Below, one piece after another: positions 12,080-22,493 of a DNA stretch of 64,000 nucleotides. How positions within the stretch are numbered: position 1 is the stretch's first letter; each line of letters opens with the position of its first letter. Origin of the DNA: Balanoglossus misakiensis (lineage: Eukaryota; Hemichordata); the NCBI GenBank assembly GCA_040954595.2, contig CM082576.2:15004001-15068000 (forward strand), in the 5' to 3' direction. The position numbers were made by a program, and so were the translations under genes. Below the pieces are notes generated by a model, which made no database searches, was not told the DNA's origin, and saw nothing but the letters and a program-made list of their open reading frames with translations.

Positions 12080-12350
12080 TAAGCCAAGGTCATAGACACC
12101 TGAAGTTTTGTATAGTTTGTCTTTCAGCCAATTCGTTTGCTGTTAGATCATATCTCTCTAAGTTTGACTGTATTGTTAATGTTAGTTAAGCCAACGGTCA
12201 TAGACACCTAAAGTTTGTTCTTCTTTTTACTTTGTGTTAAAGCCTAATGTATCAGCCTGCCATGATATAGATGTCTTTCATCAGCCAATTCGTTTACTGT
12301 AGGTTATTTCTTTAAGTTTTAGTGCACTGTTAATGTTAATCAAGCCAACA
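12080..12350. repeat. Imperfect direct repeats with 'aagccaa(c)ggtcatagacacct' units
   Basis: The segment aagccaaggtcatagacacctgaagttt recurs near 12187 as aagccaacggtcatagacacctaaagttt, and its start recurs near 12342. The intervening 'cagccaattcgtttrctgt' and 'gttaatgttartyaagccaac' blocks recur too, with unequal spacing. Function unknown. Confidence 0.65.
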
Positions 12351-12355
12351 GATTT

Positions 12356-12501
12356 TTAAGCAGGTAATCTAACGCTTTTCCAGAGCATTTTTTCCTTCCC
12401 ATGAGAGAAAGGTTTCAACCTCTGGTTTTTAGTGCGAGGTTCCTGCACGAAATCTTCATTTGATGTAGCCAATTGTTCATCTTTTCCTCGACTAGCTTTC
12501 A
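12356..12501 (-). CDS. Possible small coding segment, unrecognised
   Basis: An ATG frame reads MKASRGKDEQLATSNEDF and continues as a hydrophilic, Lys/Arg-rich peptide of ~48 residues ending FSHGKEKMLWKSVRLPA. The composition looks more protein-like than nearby frames. No family is recognised, and neither splice partners nor a homologue can be confirmed by eye. It could be a chance frame. Confidence 0.2.
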
Positions 12502-13814
12502 TTGCACGGATTGAATGACTGAATAAAGTTGTCCTGGCTGCGTCGTAGCTACATACATATACTGCTTTTATGTTGTGTTGGAGTATGCATGTATATAGCC
12601 CGGAGATGAAACAAAACATATACATTGTAAACAGGTGTGCATTAAATAAGATCAGAAATCCTGCACGGCGGCCCCGTTTCTACCTCTGACTGCGCTGTGC
12701 CGGCTGATTTCAATGGCCTTTTGTTTTGCTGTCTACCAACACCATGTATACATGTATTATGTACACAGATGATATTTTTACGCGTGAGTGCACAGTTATC
12801 TATTTTGCATAACTATTAAAACCTTTCAGTTACGGAAGAGAGAAACATTTTTTTGATAAACGCACATTCTATTTTACATGTAATAGCCCCAGCCCACATT
12901 AACCTACTACTTAGAAATATCAAACTTTTACGCAAATGTAAACATGGTAAATGTATATAATTATTTACATCGTGCTAGGTATGTGAAAATGGCATTTGAA
13001 AATTTAAGTGCCCTGGTTTTTATATTGACATAATTTCTCATTAAAGACAACGTTAAAACCCCCATAAACCATATATATTCTGGAAGCTGAGTTTTTGAAC
13101 TTTTGTTTGCGTTGCAAATATTATTGATCCCCGGAAATGGTGGCGATTTTGGGTTAAAAACCCCATTTTTTGATATTATGTCATAAAATTTAAAATAGGT
13201 AAAAAAGTTGACCATGCATCATGCATCTTAATATGTCATTCGAAACTAGAGTACACGTGCAAAAAAACGGTAATTTTGTTTTGCGTTATCTGCTTCCATT
13301 GAGGAGTAACAGCGTTTGAAAGTTAGATTTTTAGTAAAATTTGATCAAATTCACGGTGAGTTGTATTGAATCAGAGTTTATTCCCGCCAGGGACACTTTA
13401 TCGACTAACAAAAATACCGTTTTGTTGGCTGGGTCAAACACAATCCCCAGTTAAAATTTAAGCAAATTCGGCCAACGCAGAGCGAAGCTATTTTCGTCTG
13501 AAGTTGTCAAGAACAGCGAAAATGCAAACTGAGAAAAACGGCCATTTGCATTGTTGACACCTATTTGTTAAGCTGTGAACTCATTCAGAAAAGTGCTATT
13601 TCTGGGTGATTATGCACCATTTCCGCCAAGACGTATTAGTCAGGATGTGGGTCAGTATTAGGCCTACCGATTTATGTAAAAAAGTAAAATTTGGCAAAAA
13701 TCACAACTTTTCAATAATATGTTCGGACGTGTGGGCGTGGCACTTGCACTCGGCCATAAATGACTGAGCGCGCCCTTGAAAATAACGCTTCGAAGAAGAT
13801 TCGTCTACGTCAAC

Positions 13815-14150
13815 GGTACACGGTCACCTATGCAAATTTAGCCACTGTTACTATTAGGAAATATCTAATCAGAGTTTTTTTTTCAGTTGGTTGGCACACG
13901 CGGAAAAAGTGCGCCACCACACGGTCATTCTAAACCCTAGACACACCCCTTTACCCATTCGCATACTATAGTATGTGATTTAGAGGTGACCGTATACCAT
14001 TAAAGGGACACATCACCTATGCAAATAACGCCACAGCCACCACTGATTTTCGCAGGGTGGCCACGCGAAAAAAGTGCGTCATCAAATGGTCCGCTCAAAG
14101 GCTTATAGACACGCTCATTTTATCATGTACGGACACGCACAGGTAATATA
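13815..14150. mobile_element. MITE family 3, two adjacent copies
   Basis: The first copy, 13815-13998, runs GGTACACGGTCACCTATGCAAAT ... GAGGTGACCGTATACC and is followed by ATTAA. A second, more diverged copy follows (acacatcacctatgcaaat ... cacgcgaaaaaagtgcgtcatc). Family marks are 'acacgcgraaaaagtgcgccacca' and terminal 'ggtgacngtatacc'. Other copies are at ~22326-22493 and, inverted, 50389-50565. Confidence 0.75.
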
Positions 14151-14250
14151 CACGCTGTTTGACAACACATGAATCAAAGTGAAAATGAAAGGAACACTGC
14201 GAATAAATAACTAACCGGTAACCGTTGGCTGGGAGTCAATTTCTCATATT

Positions 14251-14420
14251 ATGGCGGACAATATTTGTTACAGCTCTGTTGAGCTGACCGAAGCTGACGT
14301 CCCCGGCGCGACGCTACCGGTGTCCGACCCGTCAGATGCAACCGTAGAACAGCTACATCGTTGGTTAACTTGCAGAAGGGGGGCATTGACATCGGGGACA
14401 AAAGAGGAGCTGGTGAAAAG
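14251..14420 (+). CDS. SAP-like N-terminal coding exon, gene fragment
   Basis: ATG at 14251 opens MADNICYSSVELTEADVPG and runs to a clean donor (GTGAAAAG|GTAAGC) at 14420. The C-terminal part reads LHRWLTCRRGALTSGTKEEL, followed by VKR. That is the helix-turn-helix pattern of SAP domains (L..WL..RG...SG.K.EL..R). Similar N-termini occur on uncharacterised invertebrate proteins with YqaJ-type nuclease domains, often mobile-element related (recollection, not searched). No continuing exon is recognised before 17.4 kb. It may be a first exon with distant partners or an orphaned fragment. Confidence 0.5.
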
Positions 14421-17105
14421 GTAAGCGACCATGCAGATGAACATTGATTGAAGGACAATCGAACCAATCCATGCGCAATATTCCTTGGCGCTTCGTATGA
14501 TCCATGGCATTTTGCTGCCAAAATATATACCTACATTGTACTAGTATTTAGACAGGTATGACGATATACAGGCTAATAGCTTTCAATGCCATTTATATTC
14601 TTGACACATGTATCTATATATCTATTTACAGTAGGTGTTAACCATTAATTGGCCGCAAAATGTCACAAACGCCGACCACAAAAAAAAAAAAAAAAAAAAA
14701 TCAAGCCAGGCAGCCCCCACAATGGTGAAGATTAGGTACACCACTGTTCGATTTTTACCGGGGACGGTTAGATAGAGCACAGAGATTGGTCATTTTGCAG
14801 GTGACCCCCCCCCCCCCCACTAAACGAATAAAAATCCCATGACCTTCCCACTTCCGTGTTTTCTCATAAATGTGCACTTAATTTACGTATCTGCACAAAG
14901 GTGTATACATGTATATGGTTAGGGTGCAGAGTAGGAACATAGGTAGGTATAGAAAGACGGTTTCGGGTTTAAAAAGAATACATTGTATATATGTCACTCA
15001 TAATAGACAATTTATGTGTGCATGTATCTGTATATTTTTTGTTTGGGGTTAAAGTGTTTATTTATTTTCTTGTTTTCTTGTTTTGTTTGCATTGTGCTTG
15101 CTTCTGATTTCCTGACACGGTCCGCGGGTCATATAGGTCTCGACCTTTGTTCTTTAGCAGGGGCCGTAGATAATTAAAGCCCCTATAGCTGCCAAATTTC
15201 ACATATTTCTTACACAGTAAACTACTTCAAATATATTCCCTATCCTCTCAAATCCTCACCATTAAGCCATATCACTAGAATCAGTTTGTCATCTCTTGGC
15301 GACGCATAATACAATAGCTGTGTACTGTTTGTATGGAGGCTGATTTAAGTTGGAAAATAAAATCATGAAAATAATGCAAAAAATGGCAGCTATAGGCGCG
15401 CGAGACAAGCACAACTAAAACCTCTGTCTCTACCTCACCCAAATGAAAGTTTGCGTGTGAAAAGGTGGCACTGAATCATTACTAACACTGGCGCCTTGTA
15501 TATTTCTCCAGGTGACCTAAACCAGGTTTCTTGTATTGCGTGAATGTTTCTGTCTACTTTTATGTCCAGAATTCTTCTCCCTAAAGATGATGAGATAGTT
15601 ATTACTAGCAGAAATCAAGTTCATTCTCCACAGAGAACCAAAAAAAAATCACTGACAAGTTTAATTTGTGTTTGACAGCCAGAGCGAGTGAGGGTTAGAA
15701 TTGCTATATCATCCGCAAGTGCATGTGTACTTACGAAGGTCGAGCCAACGAAACAGGCATTTCTTCCTTTGGAAGCTTAGTTCAACCAAATTTAATTAAT
15801 AGATCGTTAGTACAGAACAAAATTTGTGACATAGAAAGAACACTTCCATGCTAAATTCCTTGAAATACGGGGATATTTAGATGACATTAAAAACGTGCGC
15901 GTCATTCGATTGTCCATGGTGTACCCCACTATGTCAGTTTTGAGCTGATGTTTGAGCATCATAGTATATGAAAGTTGCCAAATTGAAAGTTTTCAGTTAA
16001 TTTAATACCGTGTTGTACAACTTCGCAAAGAGACCATTGCAGAATACAATATCAAACGCTTTGTTGGTGTCTAAGCTTCTTATGAACAATTTGGTATGGC
16101 GTTCAACATGATTATAAATAATTTCTTGAAATAATTGCTTTGTCCAAGCCAAGTCATCTTCACCGGCCCGCAAAGGTCAATGACCCGTGCGAGCGGACGA
16201 TGAGGCCGAGTGGGTGGGAATTTCGGAATCTGTTTTTTTTTTCAAAGCCATGGTTGAAAGCGTTGAAATTATTTTATAATATAATAAAGCATATAAGCAA
16301 GATGCTTTGATAATTATTAAGGTCAAAGTTTAGTTCGTGAGTATTCAATTCAGGGCGAAATTTATTCGTAAGATTTTTATCGACTTTATAATTAGCTCCA
16401 ATCTCTTTAAAATATTAATTTCTGTTCTGTTCAAACTGCTGTTCCAAAGCCAGGACGTCAGCCATAACAGTTGGTGAAATACATGTATCTCTCAAGTTAC
16501 TTTTGGGTCGATTTTCATTTACGTCTTCATCGGAAAGTTAATCATCATCATCTGAGGGCTGGGCCACTTGACTCATTGATGCTAATTTTGGTTTCAGAAT
16601 AGATGTGATAATTTCTGGATTTACTTATAAATCATATCAGTCTTCTAAGTACTTTATCTTAGACTTGCTCCAAGTCTATGGGCTTCATTATGTGTAGGGA
16701 ACGCGAGCTTGGTCGACGCTACCCGAAACCACAAGCTCAGTCCCAAATTCGAAACTCACCTCACTACCAAAAACACGCTCAAGGCAAGCATGCAGGTAAA
16801 AAGTATTGAAATTATTTATTAAGACAAAAAACACAAAATGTATTGAGATTTAAAAATCACCAAGCGACGAGTGGGCTAGTCTAACTTTATCTGGAACAGA
16901 CAGCCTTGATTTCCACATGTTGACGCGATCAACTAGGGTACCACTTGGACAATTTGTTTGCAATTTGACGTGTAGGTTGACAAGATGGTAACGGAATCAA
17001 TGAATTTCGTCCAAATTCCCATCCAACATCGACTCGAACCTATCATAGTGGTTCAATGGAGCTTTGGCATGTTTGTATATTCTGACTGATACAGTTCGTT
17101 CAAAC
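14421..17105. other. Gene-free interval with simple sequence
   Basis: No supported coding sequence. It contains a poly(A) run at ~14681-14700 and a poly(C) run at ~14806-14818, otherwise AT-rich unique-looking sequence. It could be an intron of the gene begun at 14251. Confidence 0.5.
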
Positions 17106-17176
17106 GTTCATTCATTCATTCATTCATTCGTTCATTCATTCATTCATTCATTCGTTCGTTCGTTCGTTCATTCATT
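17106..17176. repeat. (ATTC)n/(GTTC)n microsatellite
   Basis: About 17 tandem tetranucleotides, mostly ATTC with blocks of GTTC, just upstream of the ketosamine-kinase first exon. Confidence 0.95.
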
Positions 17177-17505
17177 GAACTGAACTTTCATTGTCTCCCA
17201 ATTTACTGCTCTCAGTTCTGCAGGAATCAGAGGAACTGGCAAACCTGCTGTTGACTCAAATTTGCCGTTCAGTTCTTAATGTTGGTCTCCCCACTTCAAT
17301 TATCGAAAAATGCCGGAGTTTTTACCTCAAAGTAATCGCGTCCACAAAAGCTTCATGTATTTGCGAACGGAACGCTAGAACTATTCAATTTTGGATAAGA
17401 AAATTCTTCTAGAAAGACTCGAAGTTCCGCAACTTGAAAATTGCAGATTCACGAAAAAAGATTATAGGCCTATTTGAACATTTTATTTCCATTAAACCTT
17501 CCCGG

Positions 17506-20500
17506 ATGTACATGCATAGATTGTTCTCTCTCGATACACCCAGGGTCAATGATTTCATACAAGGTGGACTGGATAAATACATTCTTGACCCAGACCATGG
17601 TGCAAATATCAGGAGAAAATTGGAAACGGGAAGTCGAATGTCTGACGTCACTTCCGACAAAAGTGTAAGTTTTAAAAATATCTTCCCAATTTGCTCAGCA
17701 ACAGTTTCCCCCGACTCGCTATGACAGTGAAACCAACTTATTTTCCGAGCAAAGAATGTGTATTGTCAATAAACATATTATCAGCATGTTTTATTTATCA
17801 CAAGTCAAATAAAATAAGAATAAAGGCATTCCTATACTCAGGTCTACCTACCTAAGGCTATGAAATATGATAACCAAGCACTGCATCTGGGTGGTCATCT
17901 AACTTAAATCATTTATGCTTCGTTATTAGGTTAAACCAAACACGTCAAAGGACTGGCAACTCGATGTAGGATCTACTCTGAAAGATCAGCTTGGCTGTGG
18001 TTATGCGGAGACATTTGGTATTGCAGGTGGAGGGTTGGTCAATAAAGGCCAGGCATATGACACCGATAAGTTCGGAAAGGTCTACGTCAAGGTCAATTTG
18101 CAAACTGGAGTCAACGTGAGTCGAATGCCGTGTGATGGTTCAGTAATCACCCTATCCTATTCACTGCTGAAGAAAAATATAATTGTGATATAAATCTATT
18201 GCGAGAATTCCTAGTACATGTACTTGTAACATAGTCGCACAGGACGACGTTTGCAACTCCATCAGTTTGCAATGTCTGAAGAAGACCATAATTAAACGAA
18301 CACCGAAAAACAGATTTTCGGCAAAGGTAGGCAATCGTAAAATTTGTGCATAATTATGATCACATTTTACAGTCAATGTCCAATCTTCCACAGGCAAAAC
18401 TGGTGTTTGAAGGGGAGATGGCTGGCTTGCACGCCATTATGGCCACACAGACAATCAGAGTCCCTCAGCCGTACAAACTCGTCGATTACGGACGAGGAGG
18501 AGGAGCCATATTGGTTTTGAAGTACACCGAGATGAAAGAAGTTGGTAAACATGCGGCGAAACTTGGAGAGCAGATTGCAAAGTAATTTGACATGTAATAA
18601 ATGCATTTTTTTTCAAAAAGGATTCCTCAAAGCGAGAATAAAACTTTGCTTTCCGACACAGTCTGTAAGATAAATGATTCACCATGCATTTAAATAAAAT
18701 TCTTCGTCTATTTCACCGTAAGGCTTCATCTACACAATATAAATCTGGGGAAAGAGGAGAAGAAAGGTTCAAATCGCATTGGAAGCGTGGACCCTGTACA
18801 TATCGATAAATATGGATTCGATTTGCCTACGTGCACCGGAACTATGCCGACTGGGAATGAATGGCATGACGACTGGATGGTATGTACCGGTAGTCATGGC
18901 AATATGAGAGACATCATGTGGCAGAATGGCATCATGGGACGGTGTTAAGTATTTTATGCAAGGGGTTTTGCGCGTTTGTGATTATTACATATAATCCCAT
19001 GATATCTTTCTTTGTTTGACGTCATCGTATACGAGTGGTTTTCGCGGAGCAGTGCAACTTCGAGCCGCAGGCGAGAAGTTGTACGCTTCCGCGAAAACCA
19101 CGAGTATACGATGACGTTAAACAAAGAAAGATATCATGGGATTATATATTTATCACATGAACAGTCTTCTTATTTTTCGTTAGAAGAGGCAGGACTAAAA
19201 CAATTCAGTACCTTGCAACAATTTTGGAGCGGTGTCGTATTTTACTGAGCGGGATTATTTCCCCCAGGAGATATATGTTGGGAGATTTTATGAATGATCA
19301 GCGATAGTTCATCATTTGCATATACGCAAATGGTGAACTATCGCTGATCATTCATAAAATCTCCCAACAAGTCGTCCCGTTGAGTTCGTTCGCTCGAAGT
19401 TCGGCCTTACACAAATGTAATCGATTCTCTAACAATTTTACTGCAACCTGTTGCCACGTCTTATACATTTCGTTGACCGGTGCAATAGAGAGGTTCAGTC
19501 GTCACGCTGAACTGGCTCGAAACAATTCCCCACACTGATTCGACTCGGAACGTACCGGACTTGCGCCTAGCCTAGGCTATGTACACCTGACCCAAAACTT
19601 TGACAGCCACGATCGTCCATGATCGTTGCGTCGACTGTCTTCTTTCCAAATTCCACCTTTCTGTTTTGAGCTTACAAAGCGTTATTGTCATGGAACCGTA
19701 ATTTTTTTATTTCATTTCTGTATTGTAAATGCCGCGCGCTACACGTACTGTTTCTGTTTGACAACAAAGCTACGGCGAATCGGTGGAAATAGTTCCGGTT
19801 GATGACGTAACACAGGGGTGATCAGGATTTTTGATCTGTCCTGGTCTACGTCACACAGGTGGTGATCAGGGCCAGTTCATGTGATAAAACGTCATATCTG
19901 TATTTTGTATTGTATTTTATTTGACGAATAGTCGCTGGGACTGGGCCAAAGTGCCTCTCCGAGCTCTTGCATAAGTACACGCACCCTACCCTCTTACGTT
20001 CTTCATCTGTTACAAGTCTCTAATAGAATTCTACAACAGAATACTTTGGTGAAAGCTCTTCTGGTTCGCAAAATCCGTGTTACTCACACATTTCATTCCG
20101 CCAAGCACTCAAAACTCATTTTTTCAGAGCGTCGTCCGGATTTGTCAGATATGCGCCTAGAACTCCGTTCCGAGATTAGATGCATTATATAAATCATTCT
20201 CCTCATTATTGTTATTTAAAACGATTGAAAAATGGCACGCTAAACAAACTTATTTGTTTGTTAACAGACATTCTTTGCCAGACAGAAGATTCAACACCAG
20301 ATCGATGCCATTACGAAAGACCATGGTGATCGGGAACTACTGGAACTCTGGTCTCAACTTCAGTTGGTGTTGCCGAAATTCTTCAAAGACCTTGAAATAA
20401 GGCCGTCGTTGCTGCATGGGGATTTGACCAAGATAAATGTGTCTGGGGATGATGAAGGTCCAAGTGAGAAACGATTTATTATGATGTGTGTTTTTTTTAA

Positions 20501-21597
20501 ACCTTCGTACCAGGTAAAGGTTTGTAGGACCTATAATGTGCCGCGCAGGGTTGTGCTGTCACAATGTGTACATCAAATTTGACCAATTACAGGAACATGT
20601 CTGACTTATAATATACAAAATATTACCCTAAACACCAGATACGAGATGAATGTGTACCTCTGATATGGACAAAATCGTTTGAAATATGCCAATGAGCAGA
20701 AGCATTTCACGAAACATGTTCTGTAGTACTGTTATGAGATCACACTAGCATACCTACATGTAATTACTCTTAATTGCTCTGTCTTCTTAAATTAAAGTTG
20801 CCTTCGACCCAGCGTGTTTCTACGGCCACCATGAATTTGATCTGTCGTCAGTACTCTTGTATGGTGGATTTCCCAAGGAGTTCTTCACAGCTTATCACTC
20901 GCTCATCCCAAAGGCACCCGGATATGATCAGAGGGAAAGACTATATCAGGTTTTCGGAGTTCTGAATGTCTGGTTGGTATACACAGCTGTTTTTATCCTC
21001 AAAGTGCCAATATACTGACACGATTGGTCGATTTAAAGATAGCAGTTTAATTAGGGTCAGTGGATAATTAAAACACTGGCATGACCACTGTAAATAATTG
21101 TGTTTTACCTAAAATCCACTGGAAGTATGAAAATGTGACAAAGAGTGCTTTTACACGCACAGGCACTAAAAAGACATTTCACCCCTCCCCCCCCCCCCCC
21201 CCGCCCCATGAAGTAAAATAAATTGAAACAGTATATTCAAATTTAAATTATCATTTATATACTTTTAACCCATGATTCTCAATGTCTTATCATTCATTCT
21301 TTTGCTGTGATTGTTAGAATTTGCCTCTACTTTTTCGCATCAGTTAAAACATAATACGAGACAGTAAAATATAATTAAATTTTCTGAAAACGTTTCCTTG
21401 TGAATTCTAGCTCGCATAAACTTCAATTCGTATTTCTTTGGGTAAAATGAGAGCAAACATGACAATAGTAACACTTCTAGTTTTCTTTGAATAAACTTTT
21501 TAATCAGCACCATGTGTGATTTTTATCTCGCAGGAATCACTTCGGATCAGATTATAGACAACAAGCACTTGAATTGATGAAGAGCTTGCTGCAGTGA
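17506..21597 (+). CDS. FN3K: Fructosamine/ketosamine-3-kinase
   Basis: Seven exons: 17506-17664, 17930-18115, 18394-18581, 18723-18879, 20268-20463, 20798-20972, 21534-21597 (TGA). They sum to 375 codons. A second in-frame ATG at 17638 would give 330 residues, closer to the usual ~309. Family marks in order: GGGLVNKGQAYDTD (nucleotide loop), VKVN, VFEGEMAGL, RVPQPYKLVDYG, LGEQIAKLHL, KYGFD, NEWHDDWM, LLHGDLTKINV (catalytic Asp and metal-binding Asn), DPACFYGHHEFDLS, YGGFPKEFFTAY and LNVWNHFG. FN3K-type enzymes phosphorylate C3 of fructosamine or ribulosamine adducts on proteins, so that the adduct falls off. The P-loop Cys of the usual GGGC motif is Leu here. The 44-residue N-terminal extension from 17506 is not recognised. 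FN3K and FN3KRP orthology cannot be separated by eye. Confidence 0.93.
18988..19149. repeat. Long imperfect hairpin in FN3K intron 4
   Basis: The left arm TATAATCCCATGATATCTTT ... CATCGTATACGAGTGGTTTT is inverted in the right arm, 19087-19149, around a ~35-nt loop. GC-rich at its centre (gagccgcaggcgagaag). Likely part of a foldback element that continues to ~19890, where gttcatgtgataaa inverts tttatcacatgaac at 19148. Confidence 0.75.
19278..19369. repeat. Near-perfect 92-bp hairpin in FN3K intron 4
   Basis: GTTGGGAGATTTTATGAATG on the left is matched by its inverse at the right. Pairing continues through atcagcgatagttca to a short tgcatatacgcaa tip. Confidence 0.88.
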
Positions 21598-22325
21598 TCA
21601 ACACCAAGGATAAGTGCATGGGAACATGGTGTCTCCAGAACGTACTACATGTATATCATTGAGGGTGAACCTGTCACTCACATCTGTCTGTACAAGATGA
21701 CATCTGTTACATCCACTTTTAATTCCAGTTCTACATATCTGTACATATATGTAAAAAAATGTTATAAATGCTAATGGCCAGGATCGTATAAACAAGACAT
21801 CATTTTGATTGTCTTCAGTCTTGTCGCCTTTGTAAATTAGCATATAATAATTCAACCAATCAGAACAAAGCATATGATAAAATTGGACAATTAAAAGATC
21901 TAATCACAATATTGTTCCACCAAAATAATTATGACAGTGTATGTGTAATTGCATTGTCAACTGATCATATCCTTTTTATTCTCTTTGTACAAAGAAATGA
22001 TGAAACAGATTTTTTTTTAAAAACGATACAGACTTTAAACTTTAGCATAACTTCCTTTTATATCAATTATATATTCACTGCATAATTATGAAATGTGATA
22101 CTGGTAAACACAACTTCTTTTCATGATTTTCAAAATCAACTTTTTATCTGGCATTTTATTGTGTGACTTAAAATGAAAATCTCTCACAGTTTGCGTATAA
22201 TCAAGACTGTGTATGGGATATATCCATGTGGATGCCCCCATACGTGACAAAATACGGATTTTTATTAAAAAACAGTGATCGAAGTTTGAAGAACTGTTCC
22301 ATGTAAACCGCCCTCAGCATATGAA
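21598..22325. other. Intergenic space between convergent FN3K and transaminase B
   Basis: FN3K 3' UTR and short spacer. No coding signal seen. AT-rich with several TTTTATT/ATAAAA stretches usable as polyadenylation context on either strand. Confidence 0.45.
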
Positions 22326-22493
22326 AAATTAGCTATAGTTACCATGGCAAATATAGATCTAGCCAATCACAGATTTTCAGTGGGTAGCACACGCGAAAAA
22401 AAGAGCGCCACCATATGTTCTTTGGAACGCTCAAATATGCCATTTCAGCCATATTTGGGTGTATGTAAATTGGAGGTGACTGTATACCTTTAA
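22326..22493. mobile_element. MITE family 3 copy ending at the transaminase B stop codon
   Basis: Shares ccaatcacagattttcagtgg, cacacgcgaaaaaaagagcgccacca and the terminal GGAGGTGACTGTATACC with the 13815-14150 and 50389-50565 copies. The terminal CTTTAA at 22488-22493 overlaps the TAA stop of transaminase B (22490-22492 on the minus strand). The left boundary is approximate. Confidence 0.75.

Larger units (their letters stand above)
10863..13814. other. Intergenic region with no confirmed gene
   Basis: Upstream of transaminase A. It holds the candidate tiny start exon (11353-11362) and imperfect direct repeats at about 12080-12350. At 12356-12501 on the minus strand is a weak open segment starting MKASRGKDEQLAT. 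Nothing else is recognised. Confidence 0.45.

Noticed and set aside
17106-17176. Regularly spaced repeats considered as a CRISPR array.
   Set aside because: Simple tetranucleotide microsatellite without spacers, in a eukaryotic genome.
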